A DNA stretch of 64,000 nt, taken from the NCBI GenBank assembly GCA_963693365.1, contig CAVNZM010000010.1, forward strand, positions 8,990,001 through 9,054,000, given 5' to 3'. Position 1 is the stretch's first letter. Each line of letters opens with the position of its first letter. Both the position numbers and the translations under genes were made by a program. The stretch is from Amoebidium appalachense (lineage: Eukaryota; Ichthyosporea). The notes beneath the pieces were generated by a model. The model worked only from the letters and a program-made list of their open reading frames with translations, was not told the DNA's origin and ran no database searches. Shown here in pieces: positions 44,234-60,655 of this stretch.

Positions 44234-45013
44234 GGTGGCGCGTGTGTGTGTGCCTGACGTACTTGTTGTGTGGACTAGGAGTGTGCTGGCTTTTGTGGGC
44301 ATCGCATGGTGGGCATCGCCATGATGGGCAAAAAACAGACGTGGACTCAGGTGGTTCGGTGAGGGAGCGGGGGCAAAAGCGACTCGCCCATAATAATGCG
44401 CGCCCCCACGTTCCATTTTGACGTGGGCTATCATATGCATCGGAGAATAAAGTTAGTCCGTTATAAATGTATAATATTCAACGAAAAAATATATTTTTGG
44501 TAAAGTTCTATTGTTTAATGATTTTGTTCAGGAAAACATGTGGTATTCCCTACCCACCTTCCTACAAAACAGTACACAATCACATTCGAATTCAGTGATA
44601 TACATTTGCAGTGGCACGCCGCACCACTGGTGACATCACGTACGAACAAATTTGCCCCCTTCCACGAGAGATCGTCGTACATTATGATTGGCTTAAAATG
44701 TACCACAATCTCAAAACTCATGTGCGAAACCTATTTTTGATTGGCTGTAGATACAGCGCCTCCTCTAACTGGTTTTTATATTTAGTCCATGTTCGGGCCA
44801 GAGTTCGGGCCGTTTGTTTGATCATTCATGCCATTTCATGGTGGCATGCCGCATCGTGCCCACTATCAGTGAACATTTGTTGGTGCACAACTTCGGGGTT
44901 CTACCCGACCGGCGACCGCTCAGCGCTGGCTCGAGCTCGGCTAATATTAGCACAAATTGGCAGTGCCGCTCCGTGTTTTTTGTTATTATATATTGCGCGC
45001 CGTTCACGTTGCT
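44234..45013. other. Divergent promoter region
   Basis: Separates the secreted-protein gene (minus) from the F-box/TFIIS gene (plus). It is AT-rich at 44440-44560, with CCAAT-type motifs near 44688 and 44739. No further coding region was seen. Confidence 0.5.
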
Positions 45014-45097
45014 ATGGCCACCAACCAGGCTCCGGGACTTATGTCCCTTCCCGACGAGCTACTGGTGCACATCCTGGCCCTCGGTGCCCCCCCCCCA

Positions 45098-45129
<32 letters not shown>

Positions 45130-45406
45130 ACTCTCCCCCAACCCTTCCCCCCCCCTCCCTCTTCCTTCTACACTCCTTCTTCTCCTGCAAACGCCAAGGA
45201 AAAGTTAGGGAAGAAGGGTGAACGTTAGATTGAGTTCCCTCCTCTCCTCACTCTGAGACTCAACTTGCTTCCCCCTCATGGATCTCAACCTCCTCTTTTC
45301 CGAAAGTTTTTTGATCACCCCTTACCCAATGGTCCCGCTTCCACTCTCATCTCTCCAACATACGCACTATATTGCAACCTATCTCCTCCACCTCGTCATA
45401 TTCCCT

Positions 45407-45501
<95 letters not shown>

Positions 45502-46268
45502 TCCCTCTCCCTCTCCCTCTCCCTCTCCCTCTCCCTCTCCCTCTCCCTCTCCCTCTCCCTCTCCCTCTCCCTCTCCCTCTCCCTCTCCCTCTCCCTCTCC
45601 CTCTCCCTCTCCCTCCTCCCTCTCCCTCTCCCTCTCCCTCTCCCTCTCCCTCTCCCCCTCCCCCTCCCCCCTCCCCCTCCCTCTCCCTCTCCCTCTCCCT
45701 CTCTCCCTCTCTCCCTCTCTCCCTCCCTCTCTCCCTCTCTCCCTCTCTCCCTCTCTCCCTCTCTCTCCCTCTCTCTCTCTCCCTCTCTCTCTCTCCCTTT
45801 CCCCCCCCCTCCCCCGTCCCCCCTCCCTCTCCGCCTCCCCCTCCCCCCCCCCCCCCCCCCCCCCCGCCGCATCTCCCCTCCTTCTCTCTCTCTTCCCCTC
45901 TCCCCCCCCCCCCCCTCTCTCTCCCCCCCCCTCCTTCCCCCCCCCCCTTTCTCTCTCGCACTCTCTCTCCCCTCCCTGCCTCGCTCCCTTCCTCTCCCCC
46001 CCTCCCCCTTCCCTCCCTCCCTCCCTTCACTCCCTCTCCCTCCCTCCCCCTCCCCCCCCCCTCCCCCTCCCCTCCCCCTTCTCTCTATCTTTCCCTCCCC
46101 TCCCCCCCCCCCTCTCTCTCTCCCCTCCCTCCCCCTTCCCTCTCTCCATCCACAGTCAACGCTCGTCTCCCTCTCTTCCCCTCTTTTTCCTTACTCCCCT
46201 CTCCCCCTTCTCTCGTCCGTTCTCTCTCTCCCCCCCCCGCCCCCGGCCCCGCCCCCCCCCCCCCACTC

Positions 46269-46308
<40 letters not shown>

Positions 46309-47174
46309 GTCCCTCTCACGCTTCTGCACTGCAATAGCTTCCGTTTCCTAGTACCCCCTCCCCTCCCCCCACCCCTCCTCCTCCCATTCCTCTGCTGCTT
46401 TTTGCCCAACCTCAACCCATGTCCTCGTTCCCTACCCAAAACAGGCATGTGCACCCTTATCTTTACCGTTTCCTCCCACATCATCCCTCGAGCTCATATT
46501 GTTCAAAATAAACTCCGGATATCGGACCATTTTCGTTATGTACTTCTCCCCTTTTTTCTTATGCTAGTGCAATGAATGATTTTTTGGCATGCACAGCAGG
46601 GCATACGCAGAAGCACACAGCAGAGAAGAGTGGAAAGGGAGGAGAGATATGCTGGTGGCTCGGGAACTTCGAAGGGTGGGGCAGGGGAGGGGAAAAGGGG
46701 GGGGAAGTGGGGGACAAGGGGATGGGGAGGGGAGGGGGGTAGGGGGGGGCTACAGGCACGCAAACTTCATTGGTGAGACCATGTGTTTTTCGTTGCATTT
46801 GCTTCTGCGTGGGTGCTTGTACGGTACCACCAATCGGGACATTACCCCCCTCCCTCTCCCCCTCTCCCCCCCGCTCCCCTTTCTCTTCTAATAGACATCC
46901 GTTTACGCATATTTCCAAGAACACAGTCACACACCGGCACACACACACAACAATAAAAGGGAAGAAAAAAAAAAGAAAAAGAAGGCGAAGAAAGTAAAGA
47001 AGGAAAAAGGAAGCAAGGCAAAGAAAGTTCGGACGTACACATATGCATACATAGGGGCACACACACATATGCACTCATCCACTTACAATCACCCTCCCTC
47101 AGAGTCTCCCACATATATACACATTCATTGACACGCACACATGCGTGCGCGTGCGCGCATGTGCCGCACACGCG

Positions 47175-47216
<42 letters not shown>

Positions 47217-48047
47217 GCCACCCCCCAGCCAGTGGGCCAAGGTCTGCCTCCGCTTTGAGTCTTTAGCCCTTCCTGTGCGCCGTGAGAGGTGTCGTCGTGC
47301 CATGACGTCACAGCTGCTCAGAAACCCAGCACTGGTAGTCACGGGGGGCCAAATCGAGTCCCCCCTGCTGGACCCACCAGAGGGGGTTGCATCAAAGTAC
47401 GACGTGAAGAAATAGCGGGTCTGGTGGGGGAGATAGAGGCATTGGTGTTTGTGGCCCATTACGGCCAGGGGGGTGGGGGCGCTGTCCCTGCCACGGCCAG
47501 CACCAAATATGGCAATAGACTGCGGCAGATCCAAACAGCACTCACTAGTAACACACGCCTAATGTGTGCCCTCTTAAGGCATGTGAGGGGTGAGGACGGA
47601 GTGGTGACGGGGGTAGGAGAGGGCGAGGGGGAGGGGGAGGGGGATGGGGAGGGAGGGGAGGGAGGACCGTTGTGGGTTCTGTCAGCCAATCAGCTGCTGG
47701 GGCTGTCTGGGGATGAATTGGCCAACGATCGCATACGCCGCCTTAAAGACCACTACAGGTAGGGTGTAGGCCCCCTGTTTCTTCGTGATGTACTAGTGAG
47801 GTCGCATGGTCAGAGGGAGTGGTCAATGCAGGAGCGAGAATAAGGCATGTCGGATCAAATCAGGCATATAAATGCCCGGTCTTTCAGTACGTGATTAGCT
47901 GAAGGGTCAGAGGATATTGGGCAAGGTTGGCGGGGCGGTTAGGTGGGTTTGGTCAGGCAGAGGTAGTGTGGATTTGGTGTTGGTTGCAAGATTGTTTGGG
48001 AAGATGGAGTTTGCTTGTGGGCATTTTTTTGTCGTTGTTGTTGGGTG

Positions 48048-48100
<53 letters not shown>

Positions 48101-48263
48101 GGGGGCAAGGGAGGCTCGGAGCAGCTCAGCTCTGGTCCCTGTTTCTCAGCAAACCATTGCCTGTTCATCATACTGCATTCATGTGATCACTGTACAAACA
48201 CAAAGCACCAAAACACACACACACACACACACGGGAACTCATGCGCTCAGATACACACACCTC

Positions 48264-48359
<96 letters not shown>

Positions 48360-48498
48360 GCGGCCTGCCTGGAGGCCCGTCTGCGTGAGGGGGAGGACCA
48401 TGGGATCTTCACCACAGACCTATTTGAGTGTCCTAGGTGCCGCAGCATGCGCACCCGCCACTACCAATGGCGCACACAGGTACTACAATGACACAACC

Positions 48499-48534
<36 letters not shown>

Positions 48535-48960
48535 CTGTTCGTCAACGCTTTGTTGTCCACGTCACCCATATGGTTCCTTGAATTCGGGGTATGGGTGGAG
48601 GGATGTGGTTGTGAGTGTCGGTGGGGGGATGGGTGTGGGTGTGGGTCAGGAATTTAGGTTTTTTTTTCTTTTTTTCTTTTTTTTTTTTTTGAGGGGGGAG
48701 GGGGGGGGGGGGGGGGGGGGGGGGTGTTCACGGCGAGGGCATTGACTGGGGTGTGTGAGGCCACGGAAGGGCAGGGCTTGCGAATCTTGAAATCATGCTT
48801 GTCACCTATAGAATCGATGGTAGTGGGGTGGGGGCCAACCAGGCCATGTGAGCGGCAGTGGCAGAGTCACGTGACAGCTGGGGGGGTGCAGGGGGGCTGT
48901 GGAGATCGAACGTGCCTGATGGTCTACTGTGTGGACTGCACCAGCCAATGGGAGGCTTAG
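45014..48960 (+). CDS. F-box protein with TFIIS-like central domain and zinc ribbon
   Basis: The exons are 45014-45083, 47216-47758, 48359-48479 and 48892-48960 (TAG). Exons 1 and 2 join in phase to give 'LPDELLVHILALVPPSQW' plus 'AKVCLRFESLA', a good F-box. 'VRRERCRRAMTSQLL' and, after a frame change, 'EEIAGLVGEIEALVF', 'KYGNRLRQIQTAL' and 'LSANQLLGLSGDELANDRIR' follow the plan of the TFIIS central (RNA polymerase II-binding) domain. Exons 3-4 give 'TDLFECPRCRS' and 'CLMVYCVDCTSQWE', the C4 zinc ribbon. The acidic DE pair of the TFIIS hairpin aligns with Gly-Asp ('GCGDRTCLM'). Exon 2 changes frame once between about 47330 and 47400, near runs of six G and six C, so an indel or tiny intron is present. 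The total is about 265 residues. An F-box links to SCF ubiquitin ligases; this combination is unfamiliar to me. Confidence 0.8.
45413..46310. repeat. (CT)n / (CCCTCT)n / poly-C block in intron 1 of the F-box/TFIIS gene
   Basis: Pure (CT)n at 45413-45496 passes into about 20 hexamer units CCCTCT (45497-45660), then mixed CT-rich and C-run sequence to 46306. The nearly 900-bp polypyrimidine strand is candidate H-DNA (triplex) sequence. Confidence 0.95.
48257..48357. repeat. (CA)n before exon 3 of the F-box/TFIIS gene
   Basis: About 45 CA units run into the acceptor CACAG|GGCGG. The same intron starts GT-rich and has a G run at 48080-48105. Confidence 0.9.
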
Positions 48961-50491
<1,531 letters not shown>

Positions 50492-51645
50492 CTATGTGCG
50501 GCTGTACACCGCCTGGTCCAGCGGCATGTCCCACAAGTCTATGTCGCTCTTTTCCTCCCGCAGCCTTTTTTCCCTGACCATACTCTGCACAAACGGCCTG
50601 GCCGTGTAGCGGGCACATAGCACCCCCCCTGCGACCAGTGCGCCATCGATCGCCTCCCTCGTCCTTCCCCCTCCCTCGGCAGGCATCACCTCCAGCACCT
50701 TTGCTGTGAGCTCGACCGTGCTGTGTGCCCGTTTCAGGCCCCGGGGCCCCTGCCCACCAGCCGATGGGTCGAAGGTGATAGTGTTGACCCACGGGTCGCC
50801 CGCTGCGGACCGGTGGGTGTGCACACTGGCCTGCCAGGACTTTGCCCCCTTGAGCTCCAGGGGTTTGCTGGTGACCAGCTGCACGGCCAGTTGCACCACC
50901 CCGCACACTGCTGTTGGCCGGGTTGAGCTGTCGGGCCCGCCCAGGCGGTGGCCCGGCGCAAACGGTGTCACTGACTGCTGCTTGCAGCACGTATGCCACC
51001 GGGCCTGCCAGGCCGCACATGCGCACTGTGCGCAGCTGCGGGTAGTGGAACTCGTGCAGCAGCGCCCGCACTCCCTCTTTGGACACATTGCACCCGTCCA
51101 GCTCCACCCGTCTGAGCGTGGCGTGCACGGGCCCTGGGTTTATGCCTGGGGCGCTCACAGGGGCTAGTCCCGGGGCTACCACCCAGCGGTTGTGTCCGGG
51201 CTCCTTTAGGCCTCTAACCCTGTGGTACCACTGTGCACTGCGCTGGACGGGCGGAAGATACTCCTGGGCAGCAACCGCATACTCGTTCCGACGGCCAGCT
51301 GCAGCTGGTGGAAGATCAGCCCCGTCACGTGCGGGCAGTGGTTGAACCTGGCCGTCTGCAGGTACACCAGACAGCAAAGCAGGTTGCGTATGTGACGGTC
51401 TAGCAGCACGCTGCAGCCCGACAGGTCGATGGCAGTGATGGCGTCGATGGGCGTTCTGAGGCTCTCGGCGATAAAAAGAAGGGTATACTGGCGGTTGCTT
51501 TCGACGGGGCGGGGTGGGGGGCCTTGAAGGGCTAGAGTCCTTGTTGCAGCTGCCCGGGTCGGTACCGTGACAAGTGGCCGAAGATCCGAAGCAGAACATG
51601 TTCGGGCAGCAAAAGCAGCGCACTAGGCGAGTCGCCGCCGGCCAT
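50492..51645 (-). pseudogene. F-box / leucine-rich-repeat-like protein with frame breaks
   Basis: An ATG at 51645 opens 'SALLLLPEHVLLRIFGHLS', a clear F-box, soon ending in TAG. Without a recognisable intron the protein-like reading continues in other frames. First is 'ITAIDLSGCSVLLDRHIRNL' plus 'LLCCLVYLQTARFNHCPHVT' (51430-51300), leucine-rich-repeat-like. Next is 'LRRVELDGCNVSKEGVRALL' (about 51120-51060). Last is a C-terminal part ending 'SDIDLWDMPLDQAVYSRT' at 50492. At least three single-base phase changes are needed. The composition and consistent LRR character in successive frames suggest a recently intact gene of about 380 residues. It is either decayed or carries assembly indels. 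Intact F-box/LRR proteins select substrates for SCF ligases. Confidence 0.65.
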
Positions 51646-52386
51646 GTTGTTCACCTACGCTGTACGCACTTGCCGTGGCCTTCCCCAACTTCGAATGTCT
51701 TTCACGGCGGACCGGTGATGCCTGCTCGCAAACTGACTTTTTGCGATTTCGCGCCAAAACTGATGATTGGTTGACACTGCGCGCTCTTTTAAATCAGACC
51801 AATCCCAATGAGCGCGTGGCATGTGGTTATCGATTGACAGCAGTAACAGCGCACCTTACATAGGAGCTCTTACAAATGTTAATATTCACACAATAAATAA
51901 ATTAATGTGATGTTATTGCAGTATCGCACATGCACATATATATTCAGAAGCCCGTATTTTGGGCTTGCATCAACATAACTTGAGGTTGCGTACCCATGGG
52001 CCAATACTCATTTCATCGGATTGTTGCGACTCCCGAGCCATGTGATTGGATGATAGCACGTGCAATGTCTAAGGTAGCTCAAATGACAATATGACTGCGC
52101 CATTCTTACATGAGATTTGTTGGTTGCTGTAATATAATATATAAATGAATACATATGAATATGGGTTGAAAAGCTTTATGAATTGTATTGTGTCCGTCAT
52201 CACGTTTTTTCAACGCCCGCCAACCTCAGATACATACCAGGCTAGACCAGCTAAGTTGTCATTGGTTTAATGTCAGCTGCGCGCGCTGTCCGGCGCATTC
52301 CAAGATGATTGGGCCTGGAGCTAAAAACAGGCGGCCTGGCAAGGGCATCATACATTGTTTTCTTTCCTCGGCTTTACCTAGTTGCC
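51646..52386. other. AT-rich upstream region of the F-box/LRR gene
   Basis: Non-repetitive, with ATTGG/CCAAT boxes at about 51766 and 51802 close to the F-box start. No ORF of interest was seen. Confidence 0.5.
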
Positions 52387-53015
52387 CAAGCTTGGTGCGC
52401 CTATGCTAGAGGGGATCCACACCTGCCTTTTGGCAGTGCCCCCGGCCGTGGTGCCGTGTTATAGCGGAAGGGGCCGTTTTATGTCTGTTACCCTGTAGGC
52501 TTGGTACGCCTATGCTAGAGGGGACCCACACCAGCCTTTGGCAGTGCCCCCGGCCGTCGTGCCGTGTTATAGCTGAAGGGGCTGTTTTATGTCTGTTACC
52601 CTGTAGGCTTGGTGCGCCTATGCTAGAGGGGACCCACACCAGCCTTTGGCAGTGCCCCCGGCCGTGGTGCCGTGTTATAGCTGAAGGGGCCGTTTTATGT
52701 CTGTTACCCTGAAGGCTTGGTGCGCCTATGCTTGAGGGGACCCACAACACCCTATGGCAGTGCCCCCGGCCGTGGTGCCGTGTTATAGCTGAAGGGGCTG
52801 TTTTATGTTTGTTACCATGTAGGCTTGGTGCGCTTATGCTAGAGGGGACCTACACCAGCCTATGGCAGTGCCCCCGGCCGTGGTGCGGTGTTATAGCTGA
52901 AGGGGCTGTTTTATGTCTGTTACCCTGTAGGCTTGGTGCGCCTATGCTAGAGGGGACCCACACCAGCCTATGGCAGTGCCCCCGGCCGTGGTGCCGTGTT
53001 ATAGCTAAAGGGGCC
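52387..53015. repeat. 108-bp tandem repeat, about six copies
   Basis: Units begin GGCTTGGTGCGCCTATGC at about 52388, 52498, 52606, 52714, 52822 and 52930. Each contains CAGTGCCCCCGGCCGTGGTG and TTATAGCTGAAGGGGC. The copies are about 95% alike. Open frames across it are repeat translations and not credible genes. Confidence 0.92.
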
Positions 53016-54480
53016 GTTGTTCTTCACTTTCAACATAACCTTCTGCCACTTGGGTGCTTGTGAGCACGGTGGCACTTTTTCATGAACAAAGAGGTTACCA
53101 GCGTGCCGAACTACGGCGTTTGTGCCTCCTTAGCAGTCGTAACGGTTTTTGTTCTTTGCCCACAGATGTGTGTGTGCTTACGCATCTAAATGTGTGTTCC
53201 CTTGTGCACGTCATGCTCTCTGAGTCTCCAGGCCAGCTTTGTTATTGGTGTGTAAGATTACGTTGTAGGTTGTTGTATCTGATAGTGCCTGCTGTGTGCC
53301 CTCGGTGTTTGGTGTTATGTGATTTGGCAAGTATGAGTGTTTTTTGCTTGTGTGCACACCTGTATTGTGTGTCATGCTTTTGTGTTTGTACACTGCAGGT
53401 GGATGTGCTTTAGTGCAGTGTTGGTGGGTGGCTGCGCATAACTACGGAATACTGTACGTGACAGCAGCTCTAACTTTGTGCACACGTCACATGTAACTGA
53501 CAACTTTCAATGATTCGTCAGTTCAGAGAGTTGGTGCATGCTTCTGCAAAAGCCATGAAGTATGCCACAACGTGCATCTATGCGCGGTTGTTTCCATGCA
53601 CGATGAAGCCAGGCTTGTCTGATGATCTTTTGTCACTTTGTATCGTGCACAACTTGGCAGGCACCTTTAGCGCTCGATAGCAAGTTTTGCGTATCTCTGT
53701 CAACATCTGCTTATGTTTATGAGGATAAACAAACGAACGTACAACGTGCTATATACTAAAGGTATATCAGTACAGGACCATGCCATAAAGAGTGGCTTAC
53801 TCTTGACTCCTCCGATATTCGGTCTAAGTGTGTGTTGTGTGTGTGTGTGTGTGCGTGTTTCTTCACGCCCGGGGCCCGGTGTGTTTGTGTGTGTGTGTGC
53901 GTATGTATATGTGCGCGCGCGTGTGTTTGTGGGCATGTGTGTGTGTGTGTGTGACTAGTGTGTGGGTGTATGGGTGTGTGTATACAAGTATATGTGTGCA
54001 TGTATGTGTGCGTGCGCCGATGATCCGTGTACGTGTACGTGTGTTTTCCTCGTGCACAGTCGTGCGTGCCCGTCGCACAGCGTGTGATCATGACAGTGCA
54101 CCTTGACGTTCAAGATCTTGTGTGACGCCCTGCTGTGTTCCTATACATTTCCCCACGTGCACCTCTGCTATCGTAGACTCTTTAAGGGCCGAAGTTAGCA
54201 TTACCGAAGTTGTGTTTTCTTGTTTTTTGTGCGGCTGGAGATCTATGATAAGGAGGAGGAGGAGACGAAGAAGAGGGTGGGGGAGGGGAAGGGGAGGGGG
54301 GGGGGGGGGGGGGGGGGGGAATGGGGAGGATCCAGGAGAGGACTGCACGGTCCTAGGCCCATTTATTGCTTAATTATAAAAACAGCCACGTTGCTCTGAC
54401 GGTCGCCTGGAGAAACTGTTTCCAGTCTGTTATCCAGTACTCTGTGCGTTTGGACTAAACACCGTTGCAAGGCCTCTCAT
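53016..54480. other. Intergenic sequence
   Basis: Mixed unique sequence with GT-rich blocks at 53825-53955 and a G-rich stretch at 54275-54330. Nothing recognisable as a gene. Confidence 0.5.
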
Positions 54481-54488
54481 CCAACATC

Positions 54489-54826
54489 CTCCATACTAGC
54501 GGCACACCCTGGCTAAGGGTACTCTTAACTGCACACCCTAGCTAAGGCCTTCTAAAGGGCACACCCTAGCTAAAACCTTCTAAATGGCACGCCTTAGCTA
54601 AGGCCTCCTAAGTGACACCCTAGCTAAAGCCTCCTAAAAGGCACACCCTAGCTAAGGCCTCCTAGATAGCACGCCCTATCTAAGGCCTCGTAAATAGCAC
54701 GCCTAGCTAAGGCCTCCTAAATGGCACACCCTAGCTAAGGCCTCCTAAAGGGCACACCCTAGCTAAGGCCTCCTAAATGGCACACCCTAGCTAAGGCCTG
54801 CTAAATGGCACACCTTAGGTATGATG
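54489..54826. repeat. About 28-bp tandem repeat, about 12 copies
   Basis: The core unit GGCACACCCTAGCTAAGGCC plus TCCTAAAT repeats with small length and base variation. It lies about 310 bp upstream of the DUF2015-like gene. Confidence 0.9.
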
Positions 54827-55137
54827 TATATATGTCGGGTCTTGCAATTGCAGTTTTGTCCTATTTATAGCTGCTTCAAGTCGTTGATGAAGCCTTCGCT
54901 CGCGAACGGGCATACACTGGGCCAGTCTGTTTGTAACTGAGTTACCAGCTGTGTTTGGCCGTCTAATAATAGCTCCTACATTTTTCGCCCCCGTCACTTG
55001 CACTTGCCGTTTTGAACGCGCGCGCACCGGTACCTTTCCCCTCAGGTCAGCCGGACAGGCGACCGTGTGTGCTTGAGCAAGCCCATCGTTCCCCTGCAGC
55101 TAGGCAACCCCCGGCCCGCGCGGGCAGCTACGGCACT

Positions 55138-57976
<2,839 letters not shown>

Positions 57977-58112
57977 TGTGTCTGCGTGTGTGTGTGTGTG
58001 TGTGTATGTGTGGGGGGCGGGGGGGCGGGGGCTGAGGGGGTGTGTCTTTGCTCTAGGTTAAGCCGCATTGCGTATGGTGGGATTGTAAGGCTGACTTTCC
58101 ATGTAGCTTATT

Positions 58113-58151
<39 letters not shown>

Positions 58152-58543
58152 TTTTAAGGACGGGCAGATATGCATGTGTGCCCTTTTATATACATAGATA
58201 TATATGTAGATGGTATGAATGACGTCACCTCATGCAGGTGTATGTGGGTACCCTCTATCATTAGATAGCCTTACTCACTATTGCATCTAACTAATATATG
58301 CTCTATTAGGCAAAAGCCCCTTACTGTATATTGGTATTCCTATTCATCATCAATGTATCAAACCAGCTCACACATAATTGCTGTTTCCAAATAAATAAGG
58401 CTGCAATCAGCCCTGGTGTACATGTGCTCGTCTGCAGCCATGGCATCTCCGACTGTACGTACAGTTCAAATGGTACCCAGTGGCAGCCATGAAGAGGGAA
58501 CGTGCAGGGTGTTGTGTATCTATGCAGGTGTTAACGAGGATGA
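57977..58543. other. 3' flank of the DUF2015-like gene
   Basis: A (GT)n and G-rich start, a T run at 58118-58150, and AAATAAATAA at 58389-58398 as a possible polyadenylation signal. A frame from the ATG at 58440 is short and unrecognised. Confidence 0.5.
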
Positions 58544-58979
58544 AACCATGCAATTGCGGCGATCGGTCTCCGGGCCAAATTCATATGAAACACAGGGTTA
58601 CATCGAGAGTGAAAAGGTACACCAATTATGCGCTAGAGCTATAATTTTTGCATGATAATTATGAAAATAGTGTTTTCTTCACGTTTGGTACAGAAAAATT
58701 TTAACTCGATTGGTTCAGCGTCAGCGACAGAAAAACCAACTGCACCAAATCTGGTACGTTTAAATGGTACTGAAATGTACCAGATTTGGTGCAGTTGGTT
58801 TTTCTGTCGCTGGCGCTGAACCAATTTTCTGTACCAAACGTTTGAAGAAAACATTATTTTCATAATTATCATGCAAAAATTATAGCTCTAGCGCATAATT
58901 GGTGACCTTTTCACTCTCGTTATAACCCTGTGTTTCAAATGAATTTGGCCCGGAGACCGATCGCCGCAATTGCATGGTT
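58544..58979. mobile_element. Foldback element / long inverted repeat
   Basis: The arms 58544-58757 and 58777-58979 are nearly complementary throughout, with a 19-nt loop. Outer ends read AACCATGCAATTGCGG and its complement; inner ends read CTGGTAC and GTACCAG. It carries no ORF independent of the palindrome. No clear target-site duplication was found. It resembles foldback MITEs, and transcription would give a long hairpin RNA. Confidence 0.85.
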
Positions 58980-59464
58980 CCAGCTACCTTAATTGCAGTA
59001 ACTAGGTGTTCGTGTGCATGCATGTTTAAGCACATTTGCACAGGCGTACACGTGCGCACACACAGTTCATGTGTGATCGTACACTTTCAAATATGTGTGC
59101 ATTTATGGCTGTCTAGTGGTGGTTGTGTTAGTGTTTGTGTTCGTGCAGGTGCTGGTGTTGCCCTTTACGGACAGAACTGCGCATGCATGTACACAGACCC
59201 AGTTGCACTGATTGTTCGTTCCATTAGTCACACCCAGCCCCAGGCCGGGAGGCTGCCGTTATCGGTATTGTAATTACAAATATTGATTAATTGCCGTGGC
59301 CAGCGTGGTTTCACTCTGCCCCACCACCCATGCCCAATACATGCATTACGCAACCTCCCCAATTGCAACTAGCTACGACTCAAAAACTCTCAACGTCAAA
59401 TATATTTGGAAATGAAACAAAAATAAAACAATAAAAATACAAATCCATTCCACACCAGCAGCAA

Positions 59465-60016
59465 TCACCTTGCATGACGCTGCCTCCACACAAATTCCTG
59501 TACATACTTTGAATACCCCCCTAGGCCCGCGCCCAAATTAGGGCGTGGCCTGCACGAGTCTGCACACACATAGACCCCCAGCACCCCCCAGTCCAGCCCC
59601 CACGTGGTGAGCCTCAGCAAAAAGAGTGCCTGCGGAAGCACCTGGAAATCCAGCTGCCGCGGGCTGCCGCACTGCTCGCAAGGGGGAATGTCCCCCGGGA
59701 GCGGTGCCCCCAGCCCCCCCTCCCACACCGCCCCTGCATCGTTCCCCCGCAGAAACCTCACTACCTGCTCGGGGTTCCTCATTAGTCGCCGCCTGAAGTT
59801 ATCGAGGAGGGGGTCCCCGCTCAGTGCCGGCATGTCCTCATCCTCGTTAGTGTCCTCATCATCCTCGTCGTTGTCCTCTGTGTCGCTAACCACCTCGTAC
59901 TCGGGCAGTAGTGCCCTCGATACCTCTCTAATGTCTTCCTCGGTAGGGGGTGGTGGCTCGGTGCCCGGAGGCTTGCCGCATGTGTCTTTGTGGCCCATGT
60001 GCTTCCAGTGTAGTAG

Positions 60017-60107
<91 letters not shown>

Positions 60108-60546
60108 GTGTTGCATGTTTTCAAGAGGGGGGGGGGGGAGGGGGGGGGGGGGGGGGAGGGAGTGTGAGCAGGCAATTGCCATGTATAGCTCAACTTGCGG
60201 CATCCGATAGTTGCCGTGATCTGTCTCGTCACAAGGCCGTCATCTTCAAGCAACACAACAAAATGCCGCCACAAACCATGCAGGGCTGCAAAGAGTAGTC
60301 TCAAGTTTTTGAAGATCCAACACCCACTTCACTCTTATAACAATGTGTCCTATGAATAAACCATACACTGAAATATTCCCCCCTGTCTCCCCCCTCCCCC
60401 CCCCCCCCTCCTCCCCCCTCCCCCTCTTCTCTCCCCCCCCCCCCCCCCCCGAACAAACAGACACACACAAGACAGCCACCACCACCTTCACCACCTTCAC
60501 CCACCCACCCACCCATCCATACAACACACGCACCATCCACCCGCCC

Positions 60547-60596
<50 letters not shown>

Positions 60597-60623
60597 TTCT
60601 CCCCCCAACACACACACACACGG

Positions 60624-60655
<32 letters not shown>

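Noticed and set aside
45265-46575. 436-residue Ser/Leu/Pro open frame
   Set aside because: It is a translation of the (CT)n/(CCCTCT)n block inside an intron. The mirror Arg/Glu frames on the minus strand are equally long, as expected for simple repeats.
58416-58655. 79-residue plus-strand ORF
   Set aside because: Its second half is the arm of the inverted repeat and the first half has no recognised match or splice support.
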